DNA from: Sinotaia quadrata
Lineage: Eukaryota > Mollusca > Gastropoda > Architaenioglossa > Viviparidae
Direction of reading: 5' to 3'
NCBI GenBank assembly: GCA_028829895.1
Contig: CM054181.1
Span: forward strand, 45,810,759 to 45,874,758
Length of the DNA: 64,000 nt
How positions within the stretch are numbered: the first letter of the stretch is position 1; each line of letters begins with the position of its first letter. This document shows positions 12,904 to 60,870 of the stretch, piece by piece. Below the pieces are notes generated by a model, which saw only the letters and a list, made by a program, of their open reading frames with translations, ran no database searches and was not told where the DNA came from. The position numbers were made by a program, and so were the translations under genes.

Positions 12904-13939
12904 CTATGAATCTAAAGATTAATTGGTGTGTGAATTATTATGTTATGTATATATAGTTTTCATTCCTACCCTCATTCACCCAGGGAGTCTGTTCTTTTTC
13001 ATATTATATATGTATACCCAGCGATGGCACTACAACCCCTCTACGTCTATTGCTTTCCCAAGTCATAGGACTAGTCACCTAAATAATGACTGTGAGGTCC
13101 ACCCAAATACAAAACTAATTAATCAAAATAAAATAACACAGCAAACATTATCACAAACATACATGTAAACAACTTACCTATCCCTGAACAATTATAACAA
13201 TAAAATAATCAAAAATAAATAAATAAACAAATAAACACCAATTAGGAAGATGAAACATGTACAAGGAGGAGGCCTGAGTGTGATAGGTATTTTTGAACAG
13301 GAGAAGTGCCCCTTAATTTCTGAAGTTTATATTAGTTTTCTACCTATAACACACTTCTCAAATACGGACCTAGGATCGGTAGAACAGTCGCCATTTGCAT
13401 ATTCCCAATACACCGTAGTAGACCATCTGTATATCAAAGGGTCATTTGATGTCCGACTTTTAATTATTTCGTAATTCCCCCCCCTACCACGGCGACCCAT
13501 TTTTCTTCTTATGAATATATAACCAAGAAGAGTGGATGAACAATGAGAAGAAATAAAATGTATTCAACAATACAAATGTATCTATACACACTACACAACA
13601 TATAGCATCTAAGCAAATCTAAACTTATGGACGGTCACGATATATATAAATCAGGAATTTAATAGTAATGATCTAATTTGCTTTCCCAATAAAGAAATAC
13701 AGTTCACTTCGTGACAGCTTTCGGTTGTTGCATTGTTCTTAGTCCTTGGGAATTTGTTCAGTACCTGCTGAATGGTGTGTTTGAAATATCATTACTATCA
13801 ACATAGACACCATATATACTACATCGTAAAGTAGGCGAGAAAGTTGAACAGCTAATTAAAAATTATTGCATGACCTGAGTTGCTCCCCTACCCACCCTGC
13901 CTATTTTGCTGGTGGCGGATGAGAAATGACAGTCAGTCA

Positions 13940-14030
13940 AAGATGGCAGTTAGGGAGCCCACTAGTAGTAAGCCCTTCTCGGGTCACTGAGTCACAGGGT
14001 CAGAGTTCAACCTAGAAGAAGATCATAGAG
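13940..14030 (+). mobile_element. Possible tRNA-derived SINE head
   Basis: TGGCAGTTAGGG (13944) resembles box A and AGAGTTCAACC (14002) resembles box B. The spacing is slightly long. Its sequence differs from the 5.1-kb SINE, so it would be a second family. Confidence 0.45.
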
Positions 14031-14234
14031 GTAAGGAAAGGACAGTTGCTACAATTGTTATTCTGCTTGATATGTTAATATGTTGAAGGAGCGCCAGGTT
14101 AGCCTTGAGAGAAGTGCAGAGAATCAGTGTTCTCCAACGTGAGGAGGGAATCATATGGAATTGACAGTAGTAATATAAACAATAAACTTGTGGCTTTGTT
14201 ATAAAAAGTGCATGAAAGACTTTTAAGACAGCAA

Positions 14235-14515
14235 CTATACCAGGTTATGTACAAACTAGTATCGGACTATTGAAATAACACCTATACCAGGTTATGTACA
14301 AACTATTATCTGACTATTGAAATAACACCTATACCAGGTTATGTACAAACTATTATCGGACTATTGAAATAACACCTATACCAGGTTATGTACAAACTAT
14401 TATCAGACTATTGAAATAACACCTATACCAGGTTATGTACAAACTATTATCGGACTATTGAAATAACACCTATACCAGGTTATGTACAAACTATTATCGC
14501 TTATCTCTAATAACT
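14235..14515. repeat. 47-bp tandem array, six copies
   Basis: Units start at 14235, 14282, 14329, 14376, 14423 and 14470, each opening CTATACCAGGTTATGTACAA; they differ at only a few positions. Confidence 0.98.
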
Positions 14516-15079
14516 CCATATATGTTCTCTGATAAGAACTATCCTGTGATTTGTAGTGACATTAAATTGTTTACAGTAACCACACAGTTATTTGTAAAAT
14601 ATCATGTATAATATCTCTTGAAACAAGAAAATATCGTGTGATATCTTTCAAGTTACAAACATCGCACATAATTATTTATATCTTTGAATAAAAATACCTC
14701 ACTATTGGCTTAAATATTTGTCACACAGAGAACACCTAACAGACGGGTATTATATTAGAAGCTAAAGTATCACGCTTAACTTGACTAATTCAATCTTAAA
14801 GATAAGTAGATTCTAAAAAAAAAAAAAAACATTAAATAAAAAATGTCAAAAGCTATCACAGAAACTTCACTACCAGCCAGTGCAACCAACCAGACAAAGC
14901 AAACCATGCATAACGACTCATAGAACAGGAGAAAAATTTATTACACACAACAGTGATGAGTTCAGCATGGATACCCTCTGCGCCTCAATAACGAACAAAA
15001 GTAGACTTAGCCCAGTTACCACCACCACCCCTTCGACCCCCCCCTCCGGAAGCGCTTCCTATAATTAATGAATGAATTT

Positions 15080-15400
15080 GGCAGACAGAGAGACTGAGAG
15101 TCTCTGAGGAGAACCGAGGCAGAAGAGAACCAAAGGACCAACCGAGCAGGCAGACCACAAGAGATCCTGCTGTAACGCTGTCCTGTAGATTGACCGCGTA
15201 CCATTTAACTATCTGCTGGCCTGTAGATTGACCGCGTACCATTTAACTATCTGCTGGCCCGGTCCTGTCAGTCCGCGAGAGGGCGTTTATAATATAAAAA
15301 TAAGCAATCGCTATGGCGGGGGGGGGGACATGCATGCTGATTATCTTGTGGTGGTGTTTAATTTATCCACCATTCGTCACGTCACCTCTTTACATATACT
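15080..15400 (+). mobile_element. LTR-like repeat, copy 2
   Basis: This is a shorter copy of the 10.6-kb repeat, with an internal 38-bp tandem duplication (15183-15220 and 15221-15258) and a G run at 15318. No internal coding region follows, so it could be a solo LTR. Confidence 0.5.
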
Positions 15401-16221
15401 TGATGTTTACAACTCTTTACATGTACAGCATGATTTTATTATTATGTATTAATGGTACAAAACTTTCCTTGTTGATGTTTACACCTTTTTAATAATGGTA
15501 CAAAACTTTAATTGGGACGTTTACACACAGAAGCATATGCATATATATTTGCATTTAAATTAAGAAAACACATGAAAGCATGTTGATAATTTTTTGTTTA
15601 CTTTTTGGTTCTTTAAAGTACAGGCTCAAACAAACCAACGAACACAAACTAAATACTCTTTATTTCAACAAAATGAAAATATACACTTTAAGGATCTGGC
15701 AGTTCAACTGACCGTGAGTGTGCGCAATTTAAGCTGGGAGAAACAAACTTAAGCACTGCTAATCAGGATTGGCTCCTTCCTGCAGCCATTCTTTGGTGTA
15801 CTTCCAGCAGTACTCTCGTCTTTACCCCCAATTTCACCCCCTGGTGGTCTGACGTCAATACTGAGTGCTGACTGTTCTGTATTAGTGATCTGTGCAGCTA
15901 ACGAAGGAGTCCTAGGAGGAGAGTTAATTTGGTTTCTCTGGGTTTTGGAAGAGAGGGATGGTGTTCTGTTCGTCTGTATCAGTCTCATTATGACATTTAT
16001 ATACACATGTAGCCATTTATTAAATGAACGTGAGGGAGTATGCTCTTGTTTTGGCTCTTTGTAAGTGTATCACGATTACTATTTAACAACATTAGCATAG
16101 TGACCTGATTTGCTCACTCTCGCAATACAAAGAATTTGCAATTCACTCACTCACAATATAATTAATATTATCCCACTGACTTAACTGGCACACTTACGTA
16201 GTATCAGCCTTAGTTTTCTAA

Positions 16222-16535
16222 CTTGGCTCGCTCGTCTACACATGACAAACCTACTGATTTGACTGGCTCGTCTACATAGTATAAATTATAAAACTTGACC
16301 TACTGATTTGACTGGCTCGTCTACACAGTATAAACCTTGACCTACTGACTTGATTGGCTCGTCTACACAGTATAAACCTTGGCCTACTGACATGGCTGTC
16401 GTGATTTCACTCTCTCACGTACACTACATACAGCTCAACTAGTGATCTCTCTCGCTCACATACACAACATACAATTCAGCTAGCGATCTCACTCGCTCAC
16501 CAACACAACATACAATTCAACTAGTGATCTCACTC
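16222..16535. repeat. Two adjacent tandem arrays (about 45 and 48 bp)
   Basis: 16222-16393 repeats GGCTCGTCTACACAGTATAA; 16411-16535 repeats ACAACATACAATTCAACTAG with GATCTCACTCGCTCAC. Confidence 0.9.
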
Positions 16536-16631
16536 AATATACGTTCAGTGTATTTCACTTGCCTACGCAATACTGTCAGTGATTTCACTCGGCACTCGCT
16601 TACACAACAAACCGCAGTGATTTCAATCGCT

Positions 16632-16770
16632 AAGGCTGTGGAGTGATATTACGCATTAAATGGACACAGTGTGCACGTAATCAATCTTTACAAACGAACT
16701 GGTCCTGAGATGACGTAGGTTTACACAAACACTGACGTCATTCTTTGCGTCAACTTCTCCTGCTGGTCGG
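16632..16770. repeat. Duplicated 140-bp segment, copy A
   Basis: Copy B is at 17470-17610. Both share AAGGCTGTGGAGTG, TTTACAAACGAACTGGTCCT, TGACGTAGGT and ACACTGACGTC. Confidence 0.9.
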
Positions 16771-17469
16771 AATAACTGACTGAGCTATGTTGTGTAGCAA
16801 TTGAAATCACTGACTGATACCACTCACCCGCCTACACAGTACAAGTCTTAGTTCTTTGCAGTCTTTTTTGTTTCTCAACAAAAGTTTGCTTGAGAATTTT
16901 TCTTGGCGTCAGAAAAACTATTTCTGTGCTCACTATACGGGGATGCAGAGACAGCAATTTGCTATTACATATTTATTAATAAGAGTCTCAATATCTGAAA
17001 TGCATATTATAGAACTTATTGATCAATTTTATTTGTTTATTTATTTTGTTGTAATTTTTAAAAAAATGTGTAGGGGTGTTTGAAAGTTAACTTGGATATT
17101 GCATGCATGAAAAATAAAAGAGTGCAAGGTAGACCATATTTTACCTCTATTCACCTCTTATGCTCTCTTATTGAAAACCGCGACTGTTCGTGCTCCTTTG
17201 AATTGGAAAGAATGAACAAGCCATTGTTTGTCTGTAGAAGCAAGAGAAGTAACACAAAAAAAGTAACAAAAAAGATAAGAGAAATATAGAAGAAAGTCAA
17301 AGGTGAGATATAAAATGAGAGAACTATGTGGAAATTAACCTCTCGTTCCTATAGTGGAGGTCAGTATTTAACTGAGAGGAACATCTGACACAAGCCGCAA
17401 AGTAACTTATTCCAGAATCATTTTATAAGAAAAAGAAAATATGGTAATATTAATGTGGTGAATAGAAAT

Positions 17470-17610
17470 AAGGCTGTGGAGTGGTATTAGGCATTAAATG
17501 GGCACTGTGCACGTAATCAGTATTTACAAACGAACTGGTCCTTAGATGACGTAGGTCTACAGAAACACTGACGTCGTTCTTTACGTCATACTCTCCTGCT
17601 GACGGTCGCC
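17470..17610. repeat. Duplicated 140-bp segment, copy B
   Basis: Direct copy of 16632-16770, about 840 bp downstream. Both copies hold TGACGT half-sites resembling CRE/bZIP motifs. Confidence 0.9.
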
Positions 17611-17920
17611 GAGGTGCTGAATGTACAGATCATGTTCCATTTCAACAATTTTGAACTTTAATGAGTATATAATTTTTACTTCTCTTGCTTATATTAATGA
17701 CTACAGACAAACAATGGCTTGGTTATAAATTGAACTTTAGCTAGTATGAATTTTTTACTATTGAAATAGTTCATTCCTTCTTTCCTTCCTTGTTTCTATG
17801 CTTCCATTTTGATTTTGTTTCCTTCTATTTGTCTTTTTCTTTCTTATCGTAAAAATTCAAACAACTGATAATTTATAAATTGAACATAATGTGTCTGAAC
17901 GTTTTACCGTTTAAACGGCT

Positions 17921-17956
<36 letters not shown>

Positions 17957-18048
17957 TCCGAATTTCTTTCTTTCTTTCTTTCTTTCTTTCCGAATTTCTT
18001 TCTTTCTTTCTTTCTTTCCGAATTTCTTTCCGAATTTCTTTCTTTCAG
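17921..18048. repeat. (TTTC)n tract with CCGAATTTC interruptions
   Basis: A pyrimidine tract with four similar interruptions, forming a higher-order repeat. Confidence 0.97.
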
Positions 18049-19081
18049 TGCGGTGAGAGAGCCGAAAGTAACTGATTTTGCTTGGCAGGCGGTCATTTGA
18101 AAGAGGATTCACTTGTCCGAGTTCAGATTTAAGTTGCAGGCTAAATTCACAGTGCGTTGCACATTAGCTTATTGTTTTGGAGAACTTTAAGACTTCCAGC
18201 GGTCAGTGACCTTTCCAGCCGGCTTTACCATGGAACGGTAGTCTCTGCTGCTGATTCATGATCGGTGCCAAAGTCTATGATCGCCAAGAAATAAATTTAA
18301 GGCATGATCTTTAGGGTTGTAAATGACGCATACTATCTAACATGCCTCTTTGTAAATTAAGGCAAGATTTGAAGATTGAAGATTTCAATATAAGATTTTT
18401 CGATATAAGACTTTTATCGGGAGTGGGGGTGTTACATTAATCCGTCACCTGCCTTCATACTTCATTTTTTTTTTTAATCATACGAATTTTAATTTTCATA
18501 ACCGTAGTGTATTTCTTTCTTGCTGTTTAGTGTTTTCATAGCTAACTTGCATATGAAGTAGTGAATTGCATTCTGCACGATAAGAGCAACACTAATATAC
18601 AACTTATTTATCCCTAAAGTGAGTGAGAAATAACTCTCAAGAATGGCTATTTCTTCTAACAAAAATTAACTGTGTGTCTCTCAGGTCTCAATAGACCACA
18701 CCTTTCAAGCGATGGGTACACTCCTTACCTCAGGGCAGACTACTTAAGGATCAGGCGAACTTGACTGATTGATAGGGAATGAGTGATATTGATTGACCAC
18801 CACAATAGACACTTAACCAAAGCATTCGTCGTGACTGACCAACGATGAAGTACTTGATGCCCAAAATCGAAATTACTAATGTGTAAGAGGCAAAAGTCAG
18901 GGCCTGGGAAAAGTCATTCTAAATTCAAATTGCAAATCTTTATTCAAGTACACAGATTCATGAATCCCCATTGAGGTGTCCAAGTTTAACCAGTCGTTCT
19001 TATTGTGAGTAGATTCAGAATTGTTGTAAATTTTGTCTTTGTAATTCTCTATAACTCTTTTTCAGCTTATAGTCTATGCAT

Positions 19082-19280
19082 TTCGTTCATATATGTATAA
19101 ATTTTAAAATGTATGTATATTTAATGTATGTATATTTGTATGTTATATGTTATATTCGTTCATATATGTATAAATTTTAAAATGTATGTATATTTAATGT
19201 ATGTATATTTGTATGTTATATGTTATATTCCTTCATATATGTATAACTTTTAATATGTATGCATATTTGTACATTATATT
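19082..19280. repeat. 73-bp AT-rich tandem array
   Basis: Units start at 19082, 19155 and 19228 with TTCGTTCATATATGTATAA; the third copy is partial. Confidence 0.92.
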
Positions 19281-19434
19281 TTGTGTCCCCTAGTCGACAT
19301 TTTCGTGGTACGACTTAATTCACTTGGGAGCGCTATGTAAATTGCTACAAGAATACATATTTGGCACGTGACTTACATCACTAAAAGGGTGTTTCATAGC
19401 GTGATTGAACTCAATACAAATATATTCTGTAGAT

Positions 19435-19620
19435 TTCACTTGTAGTGATTTGAAGATTTTGATGAGTAATATAATTTTGTGAAGAGCACTACACTTGCTT
19501 AAATATATCTTTCTGTGTGCTACATATTTCACTTGTAGTGATTTGAAGATTTTGTAGAGTAATCTAATTTTATAAGGAAAACTACATTTGTTTAATTATA
19601 TTTATTTTACTTCAAAATAT
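19435..19620. repeat. 93-bp direct duplication
   Basis: TTCACTTGTAGTGATTTGAA starts at 19435 and 19528. Confidence 0.9.
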
Positions 19621-20674
19621 TTCTTTGTGTTCAAGCTCACTGTTTCGATGTGCTAACTTAATTTTGATTTTTGTTTTTTACTCGCTATGTATCGATTCAC
19701 TATAATATTAGATCAAATTATATTTGATTGAAAAATTGAAAAATCAATTAATGACACTTGATACCTATTGGAAAGAAAGATTAAATAGAAATATTAAACA
19801 AATCCCACACATTGGGCCTGTTCATTTGGTTAAAGAGCATCCTCAATTTCTGAGGCGAGATAAGGGAGGCAATTGATAATTGGTGAGTGCTGTAGTGCAC
19901 GGAGGGAGGACAGTGGGCTGATGACGTCACTCTTTAAGTCCCGAATTACCAACACGTGTGTAATAATTTTTTAACTGCTCATGCCATTAAATGAGAAACT
20001 GTTTTTTCAAAGTCTTTTGAAATTAGGCTTACAGTTTTTAGTAACTTTACTGTTCTCAAATTGTCAATAATTTTCATGTCGGAAATAACATTAATTAAAA
20101 TCAATTTACGACCTTTATTTAAATTAAATATACCGGGCCTACCTTGTAAAAATTAAATCCCATTTTGGCTTAAGCCATTTACTTAACAGAAATTTATTGC
20201 TTACCTTTTCAATTTATAAAGGGGGAAAAAGAGATTATTTCCACGATAAGCTAAACTTAACTACTTATTTTTTCAAGAAAGGGTGGCTAAAAATTAATTT
20301 TTAGTTTTACATGGGGAAAAACTACTGTTGCATATACCATATACCACATACCACACCTCATGAACATCTTGTATTGTAGAAATGTTTTATAAGACTTTTA
20401 GTCTTACATGGATAAGGTACAACAATCATTTAGGATTTAAAAAAAAAATGATAAACCTGAAGTTTTCTCCACCTACACTACTGAGTTGCATTATAGTTGA
20501 TGTCCTTTGTCAAAGGGGGGGGGGGGGGGGCAAAGAAAAAGAGTAGGCTAATAAACAGGTCAAAATAAACATCCACAGAAATAATCATCCTCTACTCAAA
20601 AGAGTTTTGACAATTCTTATTGGATTATTATACCTACAATTTGCAGTTTATGCTAACGTACCATGAGCCGTAGA

Positions 20675-20757
20675 CATAAGAATATTTATGCACCCAAGAC
20701 CTGAAAATTATTTCAAGGGTTCCTCCAGGGTAAACAGGTTGAGAAAATGCTTAGCTC
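20675..20757 (-). mobile_element. hAT-type terminus (inverted copy of 35.9-kb family)
   Basis: On the minus strand this reads TTCTCAACCTGTTTACCCTG, then GGAACCCTTGAAATAATTTT and CAGGTC, nearly identical to 35898-35955 on the plus strand. Termini of the form TTCTCAACCTTTTT are typical of hAT non-autonomous elements. Only one end is seen. Confidence 0.5.
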
Positions 20758-21116
20758 ATCCTACCAGACTTGCTTATGGGTTCCTGTCCTTATTCCTTAT
20801 TGAGTCACAGAGTCCAGAGAAAACTGCACGTGGCTGATTTATAGAACATTTGTACCCGTGAGAGGCACAAAACCACTATGAGAACTGGCGAGCTCTGGAG
20901 CACAAAGAATTCTTGGACACTGTAGAAAATACTGTCCTCCCGAGGATGGGACTGTGAAACGTGGTCCAGGCTGGTGTATCGACAGTGGCATCATTACATT
21001 TTGAACATCAGAAACGCATTCCTTCTGAAACAAATTCAAAGAATCAAAGAAGCTAGGTGAAAACTATAGAGAGACGTCTACTCGTTCTGCAAAGTAACGG
21101 TTTAGAATGAGAAAAG

Positions 21117-21310
21117 TAGAATGGCTTGTTTGATAAGGAGAAAAAGACTGGTTTACCATGTTTGATTGATATAGAATGGCGTGTTTGATAAAGGAGAAAA
21201 AGACTGGTTTAGCATGTTTGATTGATATATATTTGGCTTGTTTGATAAAGGAGAAAAAGAAGGACTGGTTTAGCATGTTTGATTGATATAGAATGGCTTG
21301 CTTGATATAG
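21117..21310. repeat. 55-62 bp tandem array, 3.5 copies
   Basis: The unit contains GAATGGCTTGTTTGATAA and AGCATGTTTGATTGATAT. Confidence 0.93.
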
Positions 21311-21429
21311 CACTGTTATGTTAGGCTGGTATTTTCAAAATGGTCGCACTGAAACTTCCATTAGCGACACATCAGCAACACTTGCTATCATTGGATGCAC
21401 TCTCCATTTATTTATAGCTCAGTGACTTG

Positions 21430-21940
21430 TATAGGGATTTTATGTTCTTTAGGTCTCACTAAATTTGTATTGGGATTTTATGTACTTTAGGTCTCACTAA
21501 ATTTGTATAGAGATTCTAACGCGTTAGTAGGTCTCACTAAAACTATATGTCTGTCTATATGTCCTCTATATCTGTCTTTATAAATCTCACTAAGCTTATG
21601 CGGAATTCCTCAGTGGTGTTTATTTTATCTCATTAGGAAAATCCTGAATTATTCTGGGGTTTTTTGCTGTTGTTTTTACGTCTCGATAAGCCTGTACTTA
21701 ATTTCACTATGTGATTTTTTAGTTTTGGTTGTTTTTACGTCTCGCTAAGCGGCCTAAGCCTATACTTAATTTCACTATGTGAGTTTTTAGTTTTGGTTAT
21801 TACGTCTCGCTAAGCCTATACTTAATTGCACTATGTGTTTTTTAAGTTTTGGTTGTTTTTACGTCTCGCTAAGCCTATACTTAATTGCACTATGTGATTT
21901 TTCAGTTTTGGTTGATTTTTTTTATCTCACTATACCTATA
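21430..21940. repeat. Two neighbouring arrays with shared TAGGTCTCACTAA/ACGTCTCGCTAAG theme
   Basis: 21430-21545 repeats GGTCTCACTAAATTTGTAT (about 48 bp). 21669-21940 repeats GTTTTTACGTCTCGCTAAGC with CTTAATTTCACTATGTG (62-68 bp). Confidence 0.88.
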
Positions 21941-22375
21941 CGGTATTCTTCTGCGCTAAATAATTTCACTATAGCTAAGGTCTTGCGTGATATGGATTTC
22001 ACGTCTGTTCTCCATTTTCGCTTATTTTACGGATGGATGCTTACGCCGAGGGAGAGATGCCTATTCAGGAAAAGAGAGGAGACTGAATGTCACGAGAGCG
22101 TGCTTCGTGGAATTATTTTCGGATATATTTTAACGGTCAACTCTTGTCGCCTTTTTAACTTTCACAAATGATCTCTATCGTGCATAGCCTGTAGCACACG
22201 GGATCTAGTTAAGTGTCCCACCCGATGGACTGGATACCATATAATAAAGTGACCACCTCTATAACATGATCGGTTAAGGTTCACACTTAAGTCATGCACC
22301 CCCGAACGGGGATTCCCCCCCCCCTCCCGTCAACTGAGCAAGTCAGCTGCGCTTCCTACATTCTGCACTTCCATG

Positions 22376-22900
22376 TTCAGTCAATAGTGTAGAGTGCAAA
22401 TGCCAAGGATGATTGAACTTCCATCTAAGTTCAGTGTTCAGTCAATAGTGTACAGTGAAAATGCCAAGGATGACTAACTTCCATCTCTGTTCAGTGTTCA
22501 TTCTTCTTCTTTACGATCACTTCTTTTCCCCACAGGAATTGCGTGGAAACTTTTCATCTTCTTGATGCTCTCAGTTTCTGTAGATTTCCTTTGGGGCCTT
22601 CCTCCTTACTCTGTTCTAGGAGGGTAGTAATGTTTTTAAGAAAAATAGAAGATATATGGAAGTTATGGAATTAGCTTTCCACTTGTCTTAACACTTGTTA
22701 ATAGTGTACAGTGAAAATGTCAAGGATGACTGAACTTCCATCTATGTTCAGTTAATAGTGTACAGTGAAAATGTCAAGGATGACTGAACTTCCATCTATG
22801 TTCAGTCAATAGTGTACAGTGAAAATGTCAAGGATGACTGAACTTCCATCTATGTTCAGCAATAGTGTACAGTGAAAATGCCAAGGATGACTGAATCTCA
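22376..22900. repeat. Split minisatellite just upstream of RMDN1 exon 1
   Basis: Units of 55-65 bp carry CAATAGTGTACAGTGAAAAT and GACTGAACTTCCATC. Two to three copies lie at 22376-22500, then about 190 bp of other sequence, then four copies at 22695-22900, ending 275 bp before the predicted ATG. Confidence 0.93.
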
Positions 22901-23174
22901 ATAATGTAGAAAAACTGATTTCTCTGATTTCTGGCTTTAGAACTTCATCAAATGTAGTCTACATTTAGTTATCTGTTGGGATCAGTATTTAACTATACAA
23001 AACAACGTTGAAAAATTATGCTGATTAATGAGCTAGCGAACGGTTAATCGTAATTTACTTGAAATTGATCAGATTGTATATACACATATCTCAGCTAACG
23101 TTAAGATTTTTCTCTTTTTCTTGCCACATTTAGATCCGAAACCAGTTTCTTCTTAAAACCGGATTGCGTTTGGA

Positions 23175-58828
<35,654 letters not shown>

Positions 58829-59894
58829 CAACACGTGAAGCACCAAGGTTTGAACATGATGTCAGAGACGTTCAATACATATGACTTGGATTATACATAA
58901 CTCCTATTATCTTTATCGGTTTACGTTGTCAAAGAAATAGAGGGCTGTCTATCAACAAAGACGAAATTAATTTTACAGCATGTGGCGTCATATCTGTGGC
59001 CTTTCCTCATATTAATTTTTTGTTGACAAAGAAAACTAATGTGGCTTGGGGCTTATTTCATTTTAGCATTCTGTGATCATTTTACTAATTTTATTTTAAA
59101 GTTTTTTTCTGCGAACTGGAGACGCGTTGGAAACTTATATCTCACTTGTTGCTTGAACACACTAACAAAGCAAGAGCAAGTTTTGTTTATGGTTATTGTG
59201 TGATTATTATCACATTTTCATCTATATCTGATCGCTGATGCCATGGACAAATGGTGATACATTTGTATTACTAAGAGTCAGTTTGCTTTATCCACAGGAA
59301 AAGATTGTGCAAATTACTTGCCTGACTGCTTTTGTAAACATCGTGTTTGACACGTCTGCACGCCTTTTTCTCACACATTCTCGATAACACAAGTTACGAT
59401 AGCTTCTGGAATGAAAATAATTTAAAGTGCATGTATAGATAAATGCAGCTATCGTAGTTATTGATAAAAACATTTCCGAGATATTGCAAGCTAGCAGCAA
59501 ACTGCTGATGAAACTTTTCCGAAAAATCGCAAGCTAACACCAAGCTCAGTAACTGTGTAAGGTATACGAATTTTCCAGTGTAAGGTATACGGAATTTCCA
59601 GTTGGAGTATTTACATTAATGAGTTCCTTCCTTCTCTTAAAATAGCATAAACAGTAGAAAAGTAGAACTTGTAGAATAATGTTTTCATAATTTCGTCACA
59701 AAAAACGGATCGGGTTCTTAGTATAAAATCCACACTTGATTCATTATAGATCATTTGAAAGAGTAAGCTTAACATTATTATTAGTATATATTATATTTGC
59801 TGAAGAACTGTATACACTATCTTTACATTATGTTTAAATGATTTGCAGAAAGTGTACGTGTTGGGAGGGGTAATTACGATGGTTGAGTGCTGTA

Positions 59895-60870
59895 TATACG
59901 GAAGGTAAAATAACATGGCAGAGTGTTTGTGAGAGAATAGTTTATAGAGGGTTTTGTTAAGGTAAAGTTAAGATGGCAGAATCTTTGTGATAGTATAGAT
60001 TACAGAGGGATTTGTATAGGTAAATTTAAGATGGCAGAGTCTCTGTAAGAGTATAGATTACCAGAGAGTTCTGAATGGGTAAAGTTGAGATGTCAGAATC
60101 TCTGTAAGAGTGTAGATTAGAGAGGGCTTTGTATAAATTTAAATTGGCTGAGTCTCTGTAAGAGTATACATTATATAGGGTTTGTATAGGTAAACATGAC
60201 AGATTCTTTGAGAGAATGGATTACAGAGTTTTGTTTAGATAAAGTTAAGATGGCTGAATCTTTATGAATGTATAGATTATAGAGGGTTTTGTATAGGAAA
60301 AGTTAAGATGGCTGAGTCTTTATGACAGTAAATATTATAGAGGATTTTGTATAGGAAAAGTTAAAGTTTGGTAGAATCTGTATGTATGTTGTTAAATTGA
60401 GATGTAAGCGGTTTCTGTACACAATACAGGTAGTATAAGAAACTTTGTATAGCGGTTTCTGTACACAATGTAGATAGTATGATAAGGAACTTTGTATAGG
60501 TAAAATTGACCTGACAGAGATCAATATAGATGTATGTTGGTAGACAGCATTTTGTGCATAAGGTATAGTTAATATGGCAAAGGTTGTGTGTCACTCAAGT
60601 AAAATGGCAGAATTGTCTGTATAGGAAAAGTTAATATGCAGAGTTTTGTTTATAAATAAAGATAGGATGGCGAAGGTCTGTGCATGGGTAAAGTTAAGAC
60701 GGCGGAGATACGTGTATCGGTCAAAGTGAAGTGGCAGAGATATGTTTATAAATGGAACTCAGCTGACAGCGGTTTGCTTGCAGGCAAATTTCAGATGACA
60801 GAGCTTTGCATACAGGAGACCTTTAGGTAACAGGTCTGTGTATAGGTCTAAACTAACATGGCAGAATGTC
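59895..60870. repeat. Degenerate 55-60 bp minisatellite, about 1 kb
   Basis: About sixteen units of GGTAAAGTTAAGATGGCAGA then TCTCTGTAAGAGTATAGATT and AGAGGGTTTTGTATA. A different 63-bp variant (GCGGTTTCTGTACACAAT) is inserted near 60409-60500. Confidence 0.92.

Larger units (their letters stand above)
1..23174. other. Upstream intergenic region
   Basis: No gene is supported here. Apart from the arrays and elements listed separately, I see nothing recognisable in 1-1743, 2541-3323, 3779-5065, 5291-6400, 6971-7300, 7369-7806, 8161-9291, 12298-12815, 12904-13940, 14516-15080, 15400-16221, 17611-17920, 18049-19081, 19621-20675, 20758-21116 and 21941-22375. These stretches are AT-rich with only short reading frames. 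Segment 1960-2540 is a GT-rich low-complexity strand. G and C homopolymers lie near 10561, 15318, 20515-20530 and 22316. Confidence 0.7.

Noticed and set aside
17873..18112. Lys/Arg/Glu-rich minus-strand frame
   Set aside because: Translation of the TTTC microsatellite; not a nuclear protein.
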